18,950 nucleotides of DNA from Savagea sp. Lineage in GTDB: Bacteria; Bacillota; Bacilli; Bacillales_A; Planococcaceae. Shown piece by piece: positions 6,730-13,292 of this stretch; within the stretch, counting starts at the first letter, position 1, and each line of letters begins with the position of its first letter. A program made the translations under genes and the position numbers. The stretch lies in assembly GCA_030146155.1 (NCBI GenBank), contig JASLCF010000142.1, forward strand, positions 1 to 18,950, written 5' to 3'. The notes beneath the pieces are model-generated. The model made no database searches, had not been told where the DNA came from, and saw only the letters and a program-made list of their open reading frames with translations.

Positions 6730-7531
6730 CTTGCTCATTCTCCTTTAGTTCAATGAAATCATTTATTTTATCTGCAGGTATTCCTTTTTGGTAGAGGACT
6801 TGTTTGACTCTCATTTTTAATTGATGTCCTGAGTGTTTTCTGGAGAGACGTTGCCAAGCTTTTTCTCCTTCACGTTGAAGAATTGTATCCCACTCATCCT
6901 CATCTCTGGAAAGTTCAAGATGTTCCACTGCTTCTTTAATTATATCGTATGAATAGCCTTTGCGTAATAAATGTTCTTCTATTTTTCTTTTGACCACTGC
7001 AGGTGCATGTTTTTCATTCTTTCTAGCGATTTTTTCGGCAAGCTGTTGAGCATGTAGATCAATGTCTTCTGCAGTCAATTCTTCTAATTGCTCTTGGATT
7101 AGCTGTTCATCTATTCCTTTTGCTTTCAATTGTCTTTGCAACTCCCTTGGTCCTAAGTGATTGGTATTGATTTTTGTTTTAACGAAAGCTTCTGCAAACT
7201 GTTCGTCATTAACGAATTGTAAGTCTCTTAATTTAACGAGAGCTTCTGAAATAACCGCATCACCAAATTCTTCTTTCTTTAAGCGGTCAATCACTTCTTT
7301 TTCGCTTCGCATACGAAAAGTAAGGAAGTGAAGCGCCCGGTTGAAAGCACGATTAATCTCATTGTCATAATTGAGTTCTCCAAAAGTAATGGGGTCTAAT
7401 TCCATTCCTTTTGTTAAGTGATATTTGATCAATATCGATTCATGTACGCTGAAAGCATATTGACCATCTAAAAAGATATTAAACCTTTCGCTATCTTTTT
7501 TTTGTTGTGTTATCTTAGAAATAGTAGCCAT
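6719..7531 (-). CDS. recX: Recombination regulator RecX
   Basis: This 270-residue helical, highly charged protein carries the repeated three-helix RecX modules. The first includes ALHFLTFRMRSEKEVIDRLKK with VISEALVKLRDLQFVNDEQFAEAFV; the second includes LGPRELQRQLKAKGIDEQLIQ; a later one includes EKAWQRLSRKHSGHQLKMRVKQVLYQKGI. RecX binds RecA filaments and modulates their activity. I chose the ATG at 7531 (MATISK) because GAAGGAG lies eight bases before it. An upstream GTG at 7540 would overlap that site. Length fits Bacillus RecX (about 264). A TATAAT on the minus strand (7557-7552) could be its -10 box, but no good -35 accompanies it. The gene is divergent from yfhF and overlaps yfhH. Confidence 0.92.
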   Translation of the reverse strand: MATISKITQQKKDSERFNIFLDGQYAFSVHESILIKYHLTKGMELDPITFGELNYDNEINRAFNRALHFLTFRMRSEKEVIDRLKKEEFGDAVISEALVKLRDLQFVNDEQFAEAFVKTKINTNHLGPRELQRQLKAKGIDEQLIQEQLEELTAEDIDLHAQQLAEKIARKNEKHAPAVVKRKIEEHLLRKGYSYDIIKEAVEHLELSRDEDEWDTILQREGEKAWQRLSRKHSGHQLKMRVKQVLYQKGIPADKINDFIELKENEQDEG

Positions 7532-7596
7532 ACAAATCACTCCTTCTTTCTATTATACATGCATTGGCTATCAAATCGAACGAATGAGGTGAGAAG

Positions 7597-8505
7597 ATGA
7601 GAATTGCAATTTCTGGTGGTTCTGGATTAGTAGGCCAGGCACTGACATCCTATTTGAAGAAAAGTTCAGAAATTTTGATTTTAACAAGGCATGTGGATTC
7701 ACCTTCTACAGAGAAAAATGTAACCTATGTGGAGTGGATGCAAGGAAATAATGAACGGACATTAAAAGAAATCGGTCGTGTCGATGTGTGGATCAATTTA
7801 GCAGGAAAGTCAATTAATGAGGGAAGATGGACAAAGAAAGATCAAGAAGCCATCTTAAATTCTAGAATTGAAGCGTCTACTGCGATGTGCGAGTTAATTG
7901 AACAGATGGAAGAACCTCCTCATACCGTTATACAAGCCAGTGCAGTAGGTGTTTATGCAGCTTCGAAAGATAAAAAGTATGATGAGCAGAGTGAAACAAC
8001 AGGTAATCATTTTTTACAGGAAGTCGTTAGGCAGTGGGAAGCGCAATTAAAACCTTTGAATGACTTAGGAGTACGAACAATTTGTACGCGGTTCGGTGTC
8101 ATCTTATCAAATGAAGGTGGAGCATTGCCGATGATGGCACTCCCGTATCGTTTATTTGTGGGTGGAAAAGTGGCTTCAGGTGACCAGTGGGTTTCTTGGA
8201 TTCATATTGACGATGTCGTTAGAGCTATGGTATTCCTGATTGATCACAAAGAAATAAGTGGGGTAGTTAATTTTACTTCTCCCTATCCAGTTGAAATGAA
8301 TACATTAGGAAAAACGATTGCAAAAACGTTACACAGACCACACTTTTTCCCCGCGCCACAGCCTTTGCTGCAGGTAGTGCTAGGTAAAAAGCATGAACTA
8401 GTAACATCCGGTCAATATGTTCTTCCAAAAGTGTTGACCACTTCTTCATTCAGTTTCAAATACCCAACTATTGACTCTGCACTTCAAGAGTTATTCTATC
8501 AATAA
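7597..8505 (+). CDS. yfhF: TIGR01777-type NAD(P)-dependent epimerase/oxidoreductase, YfhF type
   Basis: This 302-residue extended short-chain dehydrogenase has a dinucleotide-binding GGSGLVG at residues 7-13 and the segment WINLAGKSINEGRWT. ASAVGVYA takes the place of the catalytic serine/tyrosine region. A TRFGVILS motif follows, then SWIHIDDVVRAMVFL, and a C-terminal DUF1731-like region including GKKHELVTSGQYVLPKVL. This is the SDR39U1/TIGR01777 family. The substrate is unknown; a role in cell division was proposed for some relatives under the name SulA-like, which I would not adopt. GAGGTGA (7586-7592) precedes the ATG by four bases. The gene is divergent from recX with a short intergenic gap, as in Bacillus, and ends at a strong terminator. 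Confidence 0.92.
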   Translation: MRIAISGGSGLVGQALTSYLKKSSEILILTRHVDSPSTEKNVTYVEWMQGNNERTLKEIGRVDVWINLAGKSINEGRWTKKDQEAILNSRIEASTAMCELIEQMEEPPHTVIQASAVGVYAASKDKKYDEQSETTGNHFLQEVVRQWEAQLKPLNDLGVRTICTRFGVILSNEGGALPMMALPYRLFVGGKVASGDQWVSWIHIDDVVRAMVFLIDHKEISGVVNFTSPYPVEMNTLGKTIAKTLHRPHFFPAPQPLLQVVLGKKHELVTSGQYVLPKVLTTSSFSFKYPTIDSALQELFYQ

Positions 8506-8510
8506 TCGGA

Positions 8511-8545
8511 AGACCTGTGCTCTTAATCAGCAACAGGTCTTTTTT
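8511..8545 (+). terminator. Terminator of yfhF overlapping the end of the convergent MFS gene
   Basis: AGACCTGTGCT (8511-8521) pairs with AGCAACAGGTCT (8529-8540) with one bulged base, followed by six T. The loop contains the stop codon of the opposite gene (8523-8525), and the 3' arm encodes its last residues (RPVA). Confidence 0.88.
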
Positions 8546-9701
8546 GTGAGCCAAAAAGCAGTTGAATGAGCAAAATCAAAGCAATCATAGAAAGAAAAGT
8601 ACTTAAAACAAATAAGAAATTTAGATTTGGAAAAATTTCCATTAATGAACCACTAATAATCGGGCCACTCAAACTCCCAAGACTAAAAAATATGCCGCAT
8701 AGTAAATTGCCCATGGGTAATAAATCTTTGGAAACCAATTCACTCATAAAGGCAATCCCTAATGAAAAAGAAGAACCTACAAACATACCAGCAATGAAAA
8801 TAGCTACTAGAGATAATAAGGATCCAATAGGTAAATAAGCTGCTATAAAGAAAAAGAGACCTCCTGCTGCGAACGCGGAAAACATAATGTGATGTTTTCC
8901 AAAACGATCACTAAGCATTCCCAGCGGTAACTGAAATAGAATGCCACCAAGTGCAAAAGCTGTTAAAAGTTGAGAGATAAAAACTAAATGCGAACCTTGT
9001 CTTAAAGCAAAAACAGGGTACATCGCATTCAGCGATGACTCTAAAAAGCCATATCCGAATGGCCCTAAAAAAGCAATCCAAGCAAGTAGTGTTGTCGCTC
9101 TTACTCTTTTTAGGAAAGAAGTATATTCAGCCTTACTTTGCATAGGTTCTGAGAATTCATTTTTTAATAGAAAGATAAATGACCATGCGAATAAACAGAG
9201 CACTCCTGAAATAATAAAAGGTAATCCTTCAAACACTTGAATAAGCGGAACAAATTGTGGACCTACTGCAAAACCAATTCCAAAAGAGAGTCCGTACAAT
9301 GCGATATTCTTACCTAAACGATGACTAGGGGAAAAACTAGTAATCCATGTTTGTGTAGAGAAATGAAGTGCATGATCACCCATCCCAATCAGTAATCTTA
9401 AAATGAACCAGAATGTGATTGATTTCCAGAGTGGAAACATAAACAGAGCTAGGAATACAAGTAAGCCCCCATAGATAATTAACGGGCGGTAACCAAACTT
9501 TCTTAAAAGAACTTCCATAAATGGAGATATGATTAATGTGCCTATGTAAAGAGCTGTAGCATTTAATCCATTCAAAGAACTAGAAACCCCATCATTTTCA
9601 AAAATTGCAGCAATTAATGGTAGTAACATTCCTTGAGAAAAACCTGAGATGGAAACGATAATGACCAATATCCAGAACCTTTTTTGATTCGTCATGAGCA
9701 T
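8523..9701 (-). CDS. Major facilitator superfamily transporter (YfhI type)
   Basis: This 392-residue protein has about twelve membrane segments in two halves. The first half carries a loop motif MEVLLRKFGYRPLII. The second half begins after a hydrophilic linker (about 185-200, NEFSEPMQSKAEY) and carries GMLSDRFGKHHIM, the classic MFS motif-A form (G-x-L-S-D-R-x-G-x). The substrate cannot be told; drug or metabolite efflux are both plausible. In B. subtilis an MFS gene (yfhI) also sits beside yfhF-recX-yfhH. The first ATG (9701) is four bases after GAAGGAG and a second ATG two codons later is ten bases away; either could be used. The last codons and stop lie within the terminator hairpin of yfhF. 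It is divergent from the OsmC gene across 62 bases. Confidence 0.88.
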   Translation of the reverse strand: MLMTNQKRFWILVIIVSISGFSQGMLLPLIAAIFENDGVSSSLNGLNATALYIGTLIISPFMEVLLRKFGYRPLIIYGGLLVFLALFMFPLWKSITFWFILRLLIGMGDHALHFSTQTWITSFSPSHRLGKNIALYGLSFGIGFAVGPQFVPLIQVFEGLPFIISGVLCLFAWSFIFLLKNEFSEPMQSKAEYTSFLKRVRATTLLAWIAFLGPFGYGFLESSLNAMYPVFALRQGSHLVFISQLLTAFALGGILFQLPLGMLSDRFGKHHIMFSAFAAGGLFFFIAAYLPIGSLLSLVAIFIAGMFVGSSFSLGIAFMSELVSKDLLPMGNLLCGIFFSLGSLSGPIISGSLMEIFPNLNFLFVLSTFLSMIALILLIQLLFGSQKRPVAD

Positions 9702-9763
9702 AATACTCCTTCACTTACTAAAATTCTTATATAATAGTAGCATAAAAGGGAGGAGAGCATAAA

Positions 9764-10150
9764 ATGAACTTTAAAATGACAGAAACAGGTTATACATTGA
9801 CGACAGGATTTGGAGAAGTAGCCATCTCTGGAGATGAAACGAAAGGGTTTAAGCCGGGTGAATTATTAATCGCTTCTATTGCTATTTGTAGTGCTGGTGT
9901 GTTAAGACAAGTACTGAATAAAATGAGAATGCCAGCAGAAGACGTTCAAATTGATTTGAAAGAAGTGGAGCGTGTGCCTGAAGAGGCTAGCCGAATTAAA
10001 AAGATTCACTTCCACTTAACTGTAAAAGGGGAAGGCATTACTGAAGAAAAATTAGCAAAAGCGATTGAATTATCTACTAAAAATTGTGCAATGGTACAAA
10101 CCGTTAAAGATGCCATTGATATTGAAAAAACATTTACATTGGTTGAATAA
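9764..10150 (+). CDS. OsmC/Ohr family protein
   Basis: This 128-residue protein has the OsmC fold pattern and the two conserved cysteines of the family, C42 in SIAICSAGVL and C108 in STKNCAMVQTV. The helix FKPGELLIASIAICSAGVLRQVL and the sequence SRIKKIHFHLTVKGEGI fit it well. OsmC/Ohr members reduce organic hydroperoxides with these cysteines. This shorter branch (YhfA-like) is less well characterised, so peroxidase activity is inferred. GGGAGGAG (9748-9755) lies eight bases before the ATG. TATAAT at 9730-9735 is a likely -10 box, but no good -35 is visible. No PerR box is seen upstream. It ends at a strong terminator. Confidence 0.88.
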   Translation: MNFKMTETGYTLTTGFGEVAISGDETKGFKPGELLIASIAICSAGVLRQVLNKMRMPAEDVQIDLKEVERVPEEASRIKKIHFHLTVKGEGITEEKLAKAIELSTKNCAMVQTVKDAIDIEKTFTLVE

Positions 10151-10156
10151 ATAACT

Positions 10157-10203
10157 ATCAAAAAGCCGACTCTCTTTCTTCAGAAGAGAATCGGCTTTTT
10201 GAT
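10157..10203 (+). terminator. Terminator of the OsmC-family gene
   Basis: Arms ATCAAAAAGCCGA (10157-10169) and TCGGCTTTTTGAT (10191-10203) pair perfectly. TCTCTT/AAGAGA extends the stem after one mismatch to a seven-base loop. The T-run lies within the 3' arm. Confidence 0.9.
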
Positions 10204-10231
10204 TGAAATTAAGGGTAAAATACTTTACGAT
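10203..10231 (+). promoter_or_regulatory. Candidate sigma-A promoter of the SE1561-type gene
   Basis: TTGAAA (10203-10208, five of six), a 17-base spacer and TACGAT (10226-10231, four of six) lie directly after the preceding terminator and about 25 bases before the start codon. Confidence 0.5.
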
Positions 10232-10256
10232 AAGAGAAGAAGAAAGAGGTGTCATT

Positions 10257-10433
10257 GTGGCTGATAGCAATTCAAATCCAAGTGTATTACAATTAAAAAC
10301 GCGTTTTCAAACCTTACTTGAAACAATTGACAGTATTGAACCAGAAACAACGAATGTCGAAGAGATTGATGAGTTATTATCATTAATTGATGAGATTGAA
10401 CAACAAGTCGATAAGATTAAAACACAAAAATAA
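10257..10433 (+). CDS. Small SE1561-family protein
   Basis: This acidic 58-residue protein runs MADSNSNPSVLQLKTRFQ at its start and carries the segment LLETIDSIEPETTNVEEID, then LLSLIDEIEQQVDKIK. The D-S-I-x-P-E-x-T-x-V-E-x-I-D block followed by a short coiled helix is what I know from the SE1561 family of small Bacillales/Staphylococcus proteins, whose function is unknown. I chose the GTG at 10257 because AGAGGTG (10244-10250) lies six bases upstream. An in-frame ATG further upstream (10203) would start inside the previous terminator. It is a single gene, convergent with yfhP, and its stop codon lies inside the shared terminator stem. Confidence 0.78.
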   Translation: MADSNSNPSVLQLKTRFQTLLETIDSIEPETTNVEEIDELLSLIDEIEQQVDKIKTQK

Positions 10434-10465
10434 AAGGTGCTCTAGGAGCAACCTTTTATTTTTTT
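10426..10465. terminator. Shared terminator containing the stop codons of both convergent genes
   Basis: AAAAATAAAAGGT plus GCTC (10426-10442) pairs with GAGC plus AACCTTTTATTTTT (10446-10463) with one bulged base and a TAG loop. The TAA of the SE1561-type gene (10431-10433) is in one arm and the TAA of yfhP (10458-10456) in the other. A/T tracts on both sides make it bidirectional. Confidence 0.88.
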
Positions 10466-11430
10466 AGCTTTTGTTGTAACTTGTCTTCAGAAAAAATCCA
10501 TCCTGTATAAGAATTTAAAATAGTATACTCATTATCCAAATGAACCACAGCTACAAAAGGATAATATCCCTTACTGCGATAGCGTAAATCAATGAGTCTT
10601 ACTTCATATCCATCTGTATGATCTTCAATAATCCATCGATAGGTTGGTGAAAAGGAAGTGAAAGCTCTCATATTAGAATCTGTCATCGCTATCTTCACTA
10701 CTTTTTCTTCAGTAGGCAAAGGGAGTCGATCAAATTTATCATAGATAGTAATCGATCTTCCATACGCTCGCCCCACATAATGAGCATCTTTGGTTGAAGC
10801 AGCGATTCGCCACTGAAAGAAGCTCATCGTTGGCGCAATAAAAACTTCTGTCGTATCGGGAAGCGTATGTTTCACCGAGCGGAGTACCGCGTGCTTCACT
10901 GCAAATCTCAAGAGGTAATAAAAAACGAGAATCACCGCCAAGGTTAACATCACGGGTACTGGATTTCCCGTCATCCACCAAGCGACAAAAGCTACTAGAT
11001 GCATACCAAAAATAATCGGATCAAATGTATTAATTACACTCAACGCGACCCATTCCTTGGAAAAAGGACGTAAAGCCTGCGTACCGTAAGAATTAAAAAT
11101 ATCAACAAATACATGTAAAAACACCGAGAAAAATATCCAACCCCACAGATGTAACGTGGAGGCATCTGGATAGAACCATGTTAATATCAAAGTAAGCAGT
11201 AACGGCCAAAGAATAACTGCAGGAATAGAATGTGTAATCCCTCTATGATTTCTTATATAAACTGCATTATTTCGGAATTTTAGCACGGTGTCTACATCTG
11301 GAATTAAAGAGCCAGCAATTACACCGATTACAACAGCACTGTGAGTCGCAGGATGTGAGGCTACCACAGGGTCTGCCATTGCGAGACCGCCTAGTGCGAC
11401 CCCCATTGCGATATGTGTACCTGTATCCAA
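10456..11430 (-). CDS. yfhP: YfhP: membrane-bound metal-dependent hydrolase family (YdjM/DUF457)
   Basis: This 324-residue protein has an N-terminal half with about four or five membrane segments and the metal-binding signature of the YdjM/DUF457 family: MDTGTHIAMG at the start, IPDVDTVLKF, RNHRGITHS, and FLHVFVDIFNSYGTQ. The C-terminal half (about 190-324) is soluble and beta-rich. The enzymatic substrate is unknown. B. subtilis YfhP is described as a negative regulator of yfhQ (mutY), yfhR, sspE and itself, so a regulatory role at the adjacent divergent mutY gene is plausible. The start is TTG (11430-11428), with GGGAGTGA seven bases upstream. The stop lies in the terminator shared with the convergent small gene. 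Confidence 0.88.
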   Translation of the reverse strand: MDTGTHIAMGVALGGLAMADPVVASHPATHSAVVIGVIAGSLIPDVDTVLKFRNNAVYIRNHRGITHSIPAVILWPLLLTLILTWFYPDASTLHLWGWIFFSVFLHVFVDIFNSYGTQALRPFSKEWVALSVINTFDPIIFGMHLVAFVAWWMTGNPVPVMLTLAVILVFYYLLRFAVKHAVLRSVKHTLPDTTEVFIAPTMSFFQWRIAASTKDAHYVGRAYGRSITIYDKFDRLPLPTEEKVVKIAMTDSNMRAFTSFSPTYRWIIEDHTDGYEVRLIDLRYRSKGYYPFVAVVHLDNEYTILNSYTGWIFSEDKLQQKLKK

Positions 11431-11457
11431 TTAATCACTCCCAATAGATAGTCAACT

Positions 11458-11475
11458 ACATTCAGTATACAATGT
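11458..11475. promoter_or_regulatory. Interrupted palindrome between yfhP and mutY, candidate operator
   Basis: ACATT-N8-AATGT (11458-11462 and 11471-11475) has GTATAC at its centre. It overlaps a possible mutY -10 box, TACAAT (11468-11473). It lies midway in the divergent intergenic region, where an operator for yfhP self-control and mutY control would be expected. Confidence 0.35.
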
Positions 11476-11518
11476 GAAAGAGAATAAAAACATCAATTTG
11501 CAACGAAGGAAGGATAAA

Positions 11519-12604
11519 ATGCGACCAAATTTTGACAACAATCAATTTCAAGTAGATTTACTCACTTGGTATCATAGAGAGAAACGAGATTTACCATGGA
11601 GACGAACCAGTAATCCTTATTACATTTGGGTTTCAGAAATTATGTTACAACAGACAAGAGTGGATACAGTGATTCCCTACTACGAAAAATTTATAGCCAC
11701 TTACCCAACGATGGAAGCTCTAGCAAATGCAGAGGAAGAGGAGTTATTAAAGATTTGGGAAGGACTTGGCTACTACTCACGCGTTAGAAATCTTCAAGCA
11801 GGTGTGCAAGAAGTGATACGCACATTCAAAGGGGAAGTGCCTAGAACGAGAAAAGAAATCTCGTCATTAAAAGGGATTGGTCCCTATACAGCGGGTGCTA
11901 TTTTAAGCATAGCATTTGGATTGCCAGAACATGCAGTAGATGGAAATGTAATGCGTGTATATGCTCGAATGTTAGAAATTGATGCAGACATTAGCCAAGC
12001 GAAATCCAAAAAGATTTTTGAGGAAGCGGTAATGGAGACAATTAGTCACGATGATCCTTCTAGTTTTAATCAAGCGATTATGGAATTGGGAGCAACAGTT
12101 TGTACACCTAAAAACCCAACATGTTTACTTTGTCCTGTTCAACAACATTGTGGTAGTTTCGAAAAAGGCACACAATTGAACTACCCTGTAAAAACAAAGA
12201 AAATCAAAGTGAAGCAAGAAACAATAGTTCCGATTGCTATACAAAATGAACAAGGACAATTTTTAATGCGTAAAAGACCAGCAAAAGGTTTGTTATCAAA
12301 TATGTGGGAATTTCCGTATCTAACTACAGATGATCCCGCAAAAACAAGCATGCTTCAAACATTTAAAAAGATATATGGCTTCTCTTTGTCCAATGTACAA
12401 ACGTTGTCGCCCTATAAACATGTCTTTTCACATATTGTTTGGACCATCCATCCATACTACGCCAATGTTTCTTTAAGTGAGATTCAAGAGTTGAAAGAAG
12501 AGTATCGCTTTGTTTCTAGAGAAGAAATTCAAGAGTTACCCACAGCCGTTCCTGTATTAGCACATTTAGAACAACTCGACCAACAAATTAAAAGAGAGCA
12601 ATAA
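11519..12604 (+). CDS. mutY: Adenine DNA glycosylase MutY
   Basis: This 361-residue enzyme removes adenine mispaired with 8-oxoguanine. The N-terminal glycosylase domain has the catalytic glutamate E40 in SEIMLQQTRV and the helix-hairpin-helix SSLKGIGPYTAGAI with catalytic aspartate D141 in AVDGNVMRV. Four iron-sulphur cysteines (C195, C202, C205, C211) have the C-x6-C-x2-C-x5-C spacing. The C-terminal NUDIX-like domain (about 230-360) carries KHVFSHIVWTI, with the FSH loop that reads 8-oxoguanine. All key residues are present. I chose the ATG at 11519 (MRPNFD) because GAAGGAAGGA lies just upstream. An earlier in-frame GTG (11474) adds 15 unlikely residues. It is divergent from yfhP, as in B. 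subtilis (yfhP-yfhQ). Confidence 0.96.
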   Translation: MRPNFDNNQFQVDLLTWYHREKRDLPWRRTSNPYYIWVSEIMLQQTRVDTVIPYYEKFIATYPTMEALANAEEEELLKIWEGLGYYSRVRNLQAGVQEVIRTFKGEVPRTRKEISSLKGIGPYTAGAILSIAFGLPEHAVDGNVMRVYARMLEIDADISQAKSKKIFEEAVMETISHDDPSSFNQAIMELGATVCTPKNPTCLLCPVQQHCGSFEKGTQLNYPVKTKKIKVKQETIVPIAIQNEQGQFLMRKRPAKGLLSNMWEFPYLTTDDPAKTSMLQTFKKIYGFSLSNVQTLSPYKHVFSHIVWTIHPYYANVSLSEIQELKEEYRFVSREEIQELPTAVPVLAHLEQLDQQIKREQ

Positions 12605-12649
12605 GATGAATAGAGTAACGAGACAATAATTACATTTTTGTCTAAGGAT

Positions 12650-12658
12650 TGTTATAAT
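12650..12658 (+). promoter_or_regulatory. Extended -10 promoter of ygaC
   Basis: TGTTATAAT is a perfect extended -10 element (TGnTATAAT) placed 46 bases before the ygaC start. No good -35 is seen at the usual distance, as is common for extended -10 promoters. Confidence 0.65.
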
Positions 12659-12704
12659 AGAAAAATAGATATTTTGTGTAGCGGTTTAAAAGGATGGGAT
12701 ACCA

Positions 12705-13244
12705 ATGACGATACCGACAGAAGGAGAAACGATACAAGTACACAGTTATAAGCATGATGGAAATATTCACAGAGTGTGGCAAGAGACAGTTGTTTTAAAA
12801 GGTACAAAAAACATAGTAATCGGTGGGAATGAAAAAACATTAGTAACAGAATCTGACGGGAGGACTTGGTTAACAAGAGAACCTTCCATTTGTTATTTTC
12901 ATGCAAAACATTGGTTCAATATTATTTGCATGTTAAGAGAAGATGGTGTGTATTACTATGTGAATATGAGTTCACCTTTTATTTACGAAAATGGCTCGTT
13001 AAAATATATTGATTATGATTTGGATGTCAAAGTATTTCCAGATATGAGCTATATTATTTTAGACGAAGATGAATATGCCTTACACAAAAAGCAAATGAAT
13101 TACCCTGAAGTAATTGATCCTATTATGGCGCATCATATGGAAGAGTTACTTCGCTGGGTTGAACAAAGAAAAGGTCCATTCGCACCAGAATTTATAGACG
13201 TATGGACAGAACGTTATCAATTTTATAAACAATTAAATGATTAA
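12705..13244 (+). CDS. ygaC: Nucleoside tri-/diphosphate phosphatase family protein (UPF0374/DUF402), YgaC type
   Basis: This 179-residue soluble protein matches the DUF402 pattern. It starts with MTIPTEGETIQVHSYKHDG, has the core TWLTREPSICYFHAKHWFNIICMLR, then VYYYVNMSSPF, then YIDYDLDVKVFPD, and an acidic stretch ILDEDEYALHKKQMNYP. A C-terminal helix follows. A Staphylococcus aureus relative (Ntdp) hydrolyses nucleoside tri- and diphosphates, with divalent metal bound by the acidic cluster. That activity is inferred here from family membership. AAAGGATGG (12688-12696) lies eight bases before the ATG. The B. subtilis homologue ygaC is likewise followed by the ABC transporter ygaD, so the pair is conserved. 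Confidence 0.88.
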   Translation: MTIPTEGETIQVHSYKHDGNIHRVWQETVVLKGTKNIVIGGNEKTLVTESDGRTWLTREPSICYFHAKHWFNIICMLREDGVYYYVNMSSPFIYENGSLKYIDYDLDVKVFPDMSYIILDEDEYALHKKQMNYPEVIDPIMAHHMEELLRWVEQRKGPFAPEFIDVWTERYQFYKQLND

Positions 13245-13246
13245 CT

Positions 13247-13276
13247 AAGCCTTTCTGCATGAGCAGTAGGCTTTTT
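13247..13276 (+). terminator. Hairpin between ygaC and ygaD
   Basis: AAGCCT (13247-13252) pairs with AGGCTT (13268-13273) and CTGC with GCAG inside it, closing on an ATGA loop. Five T follow. It lies two bases after the ygaC stop and four bases before the ribosome binding site of ygaD, leaving no room for a promoter between them. Confidence 0.75.
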
Positions 13277-13292
13277 CATTAGGGGGACTTCA

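Noticed and set aside
8566..8838. Plus-strand frame within the MFS gene
   Set aside because: It is antisense to a clear transporter gene and has no family resemblance.
10194..10218. GCTTTT-N13-GGGTAA as a sigma-B promoter for the SE1561-type gene
   Set aside because: The -35 matches only three of six bases and lies in a terminator arm; a sigma-A candidate fits better.
10203..10256. Longer form of the SE1561-type protein
   Set aside because: The upstream ATG touches the preceding terminator and has no ribosome binding site; the GTG at 10257 has one.
11474..11518. Longer MutY starting at GTG 11474
   Set aside because: The extra residues are not MutY-like, and the ATG at 11519 has the better ribosome binding site.
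12684..12696. GTTTAA near GGGAT as a second sigma-B promoter before ygaC
   Set aside because: The two boxes are far too close together, and the second is part of the ribosome binding site.
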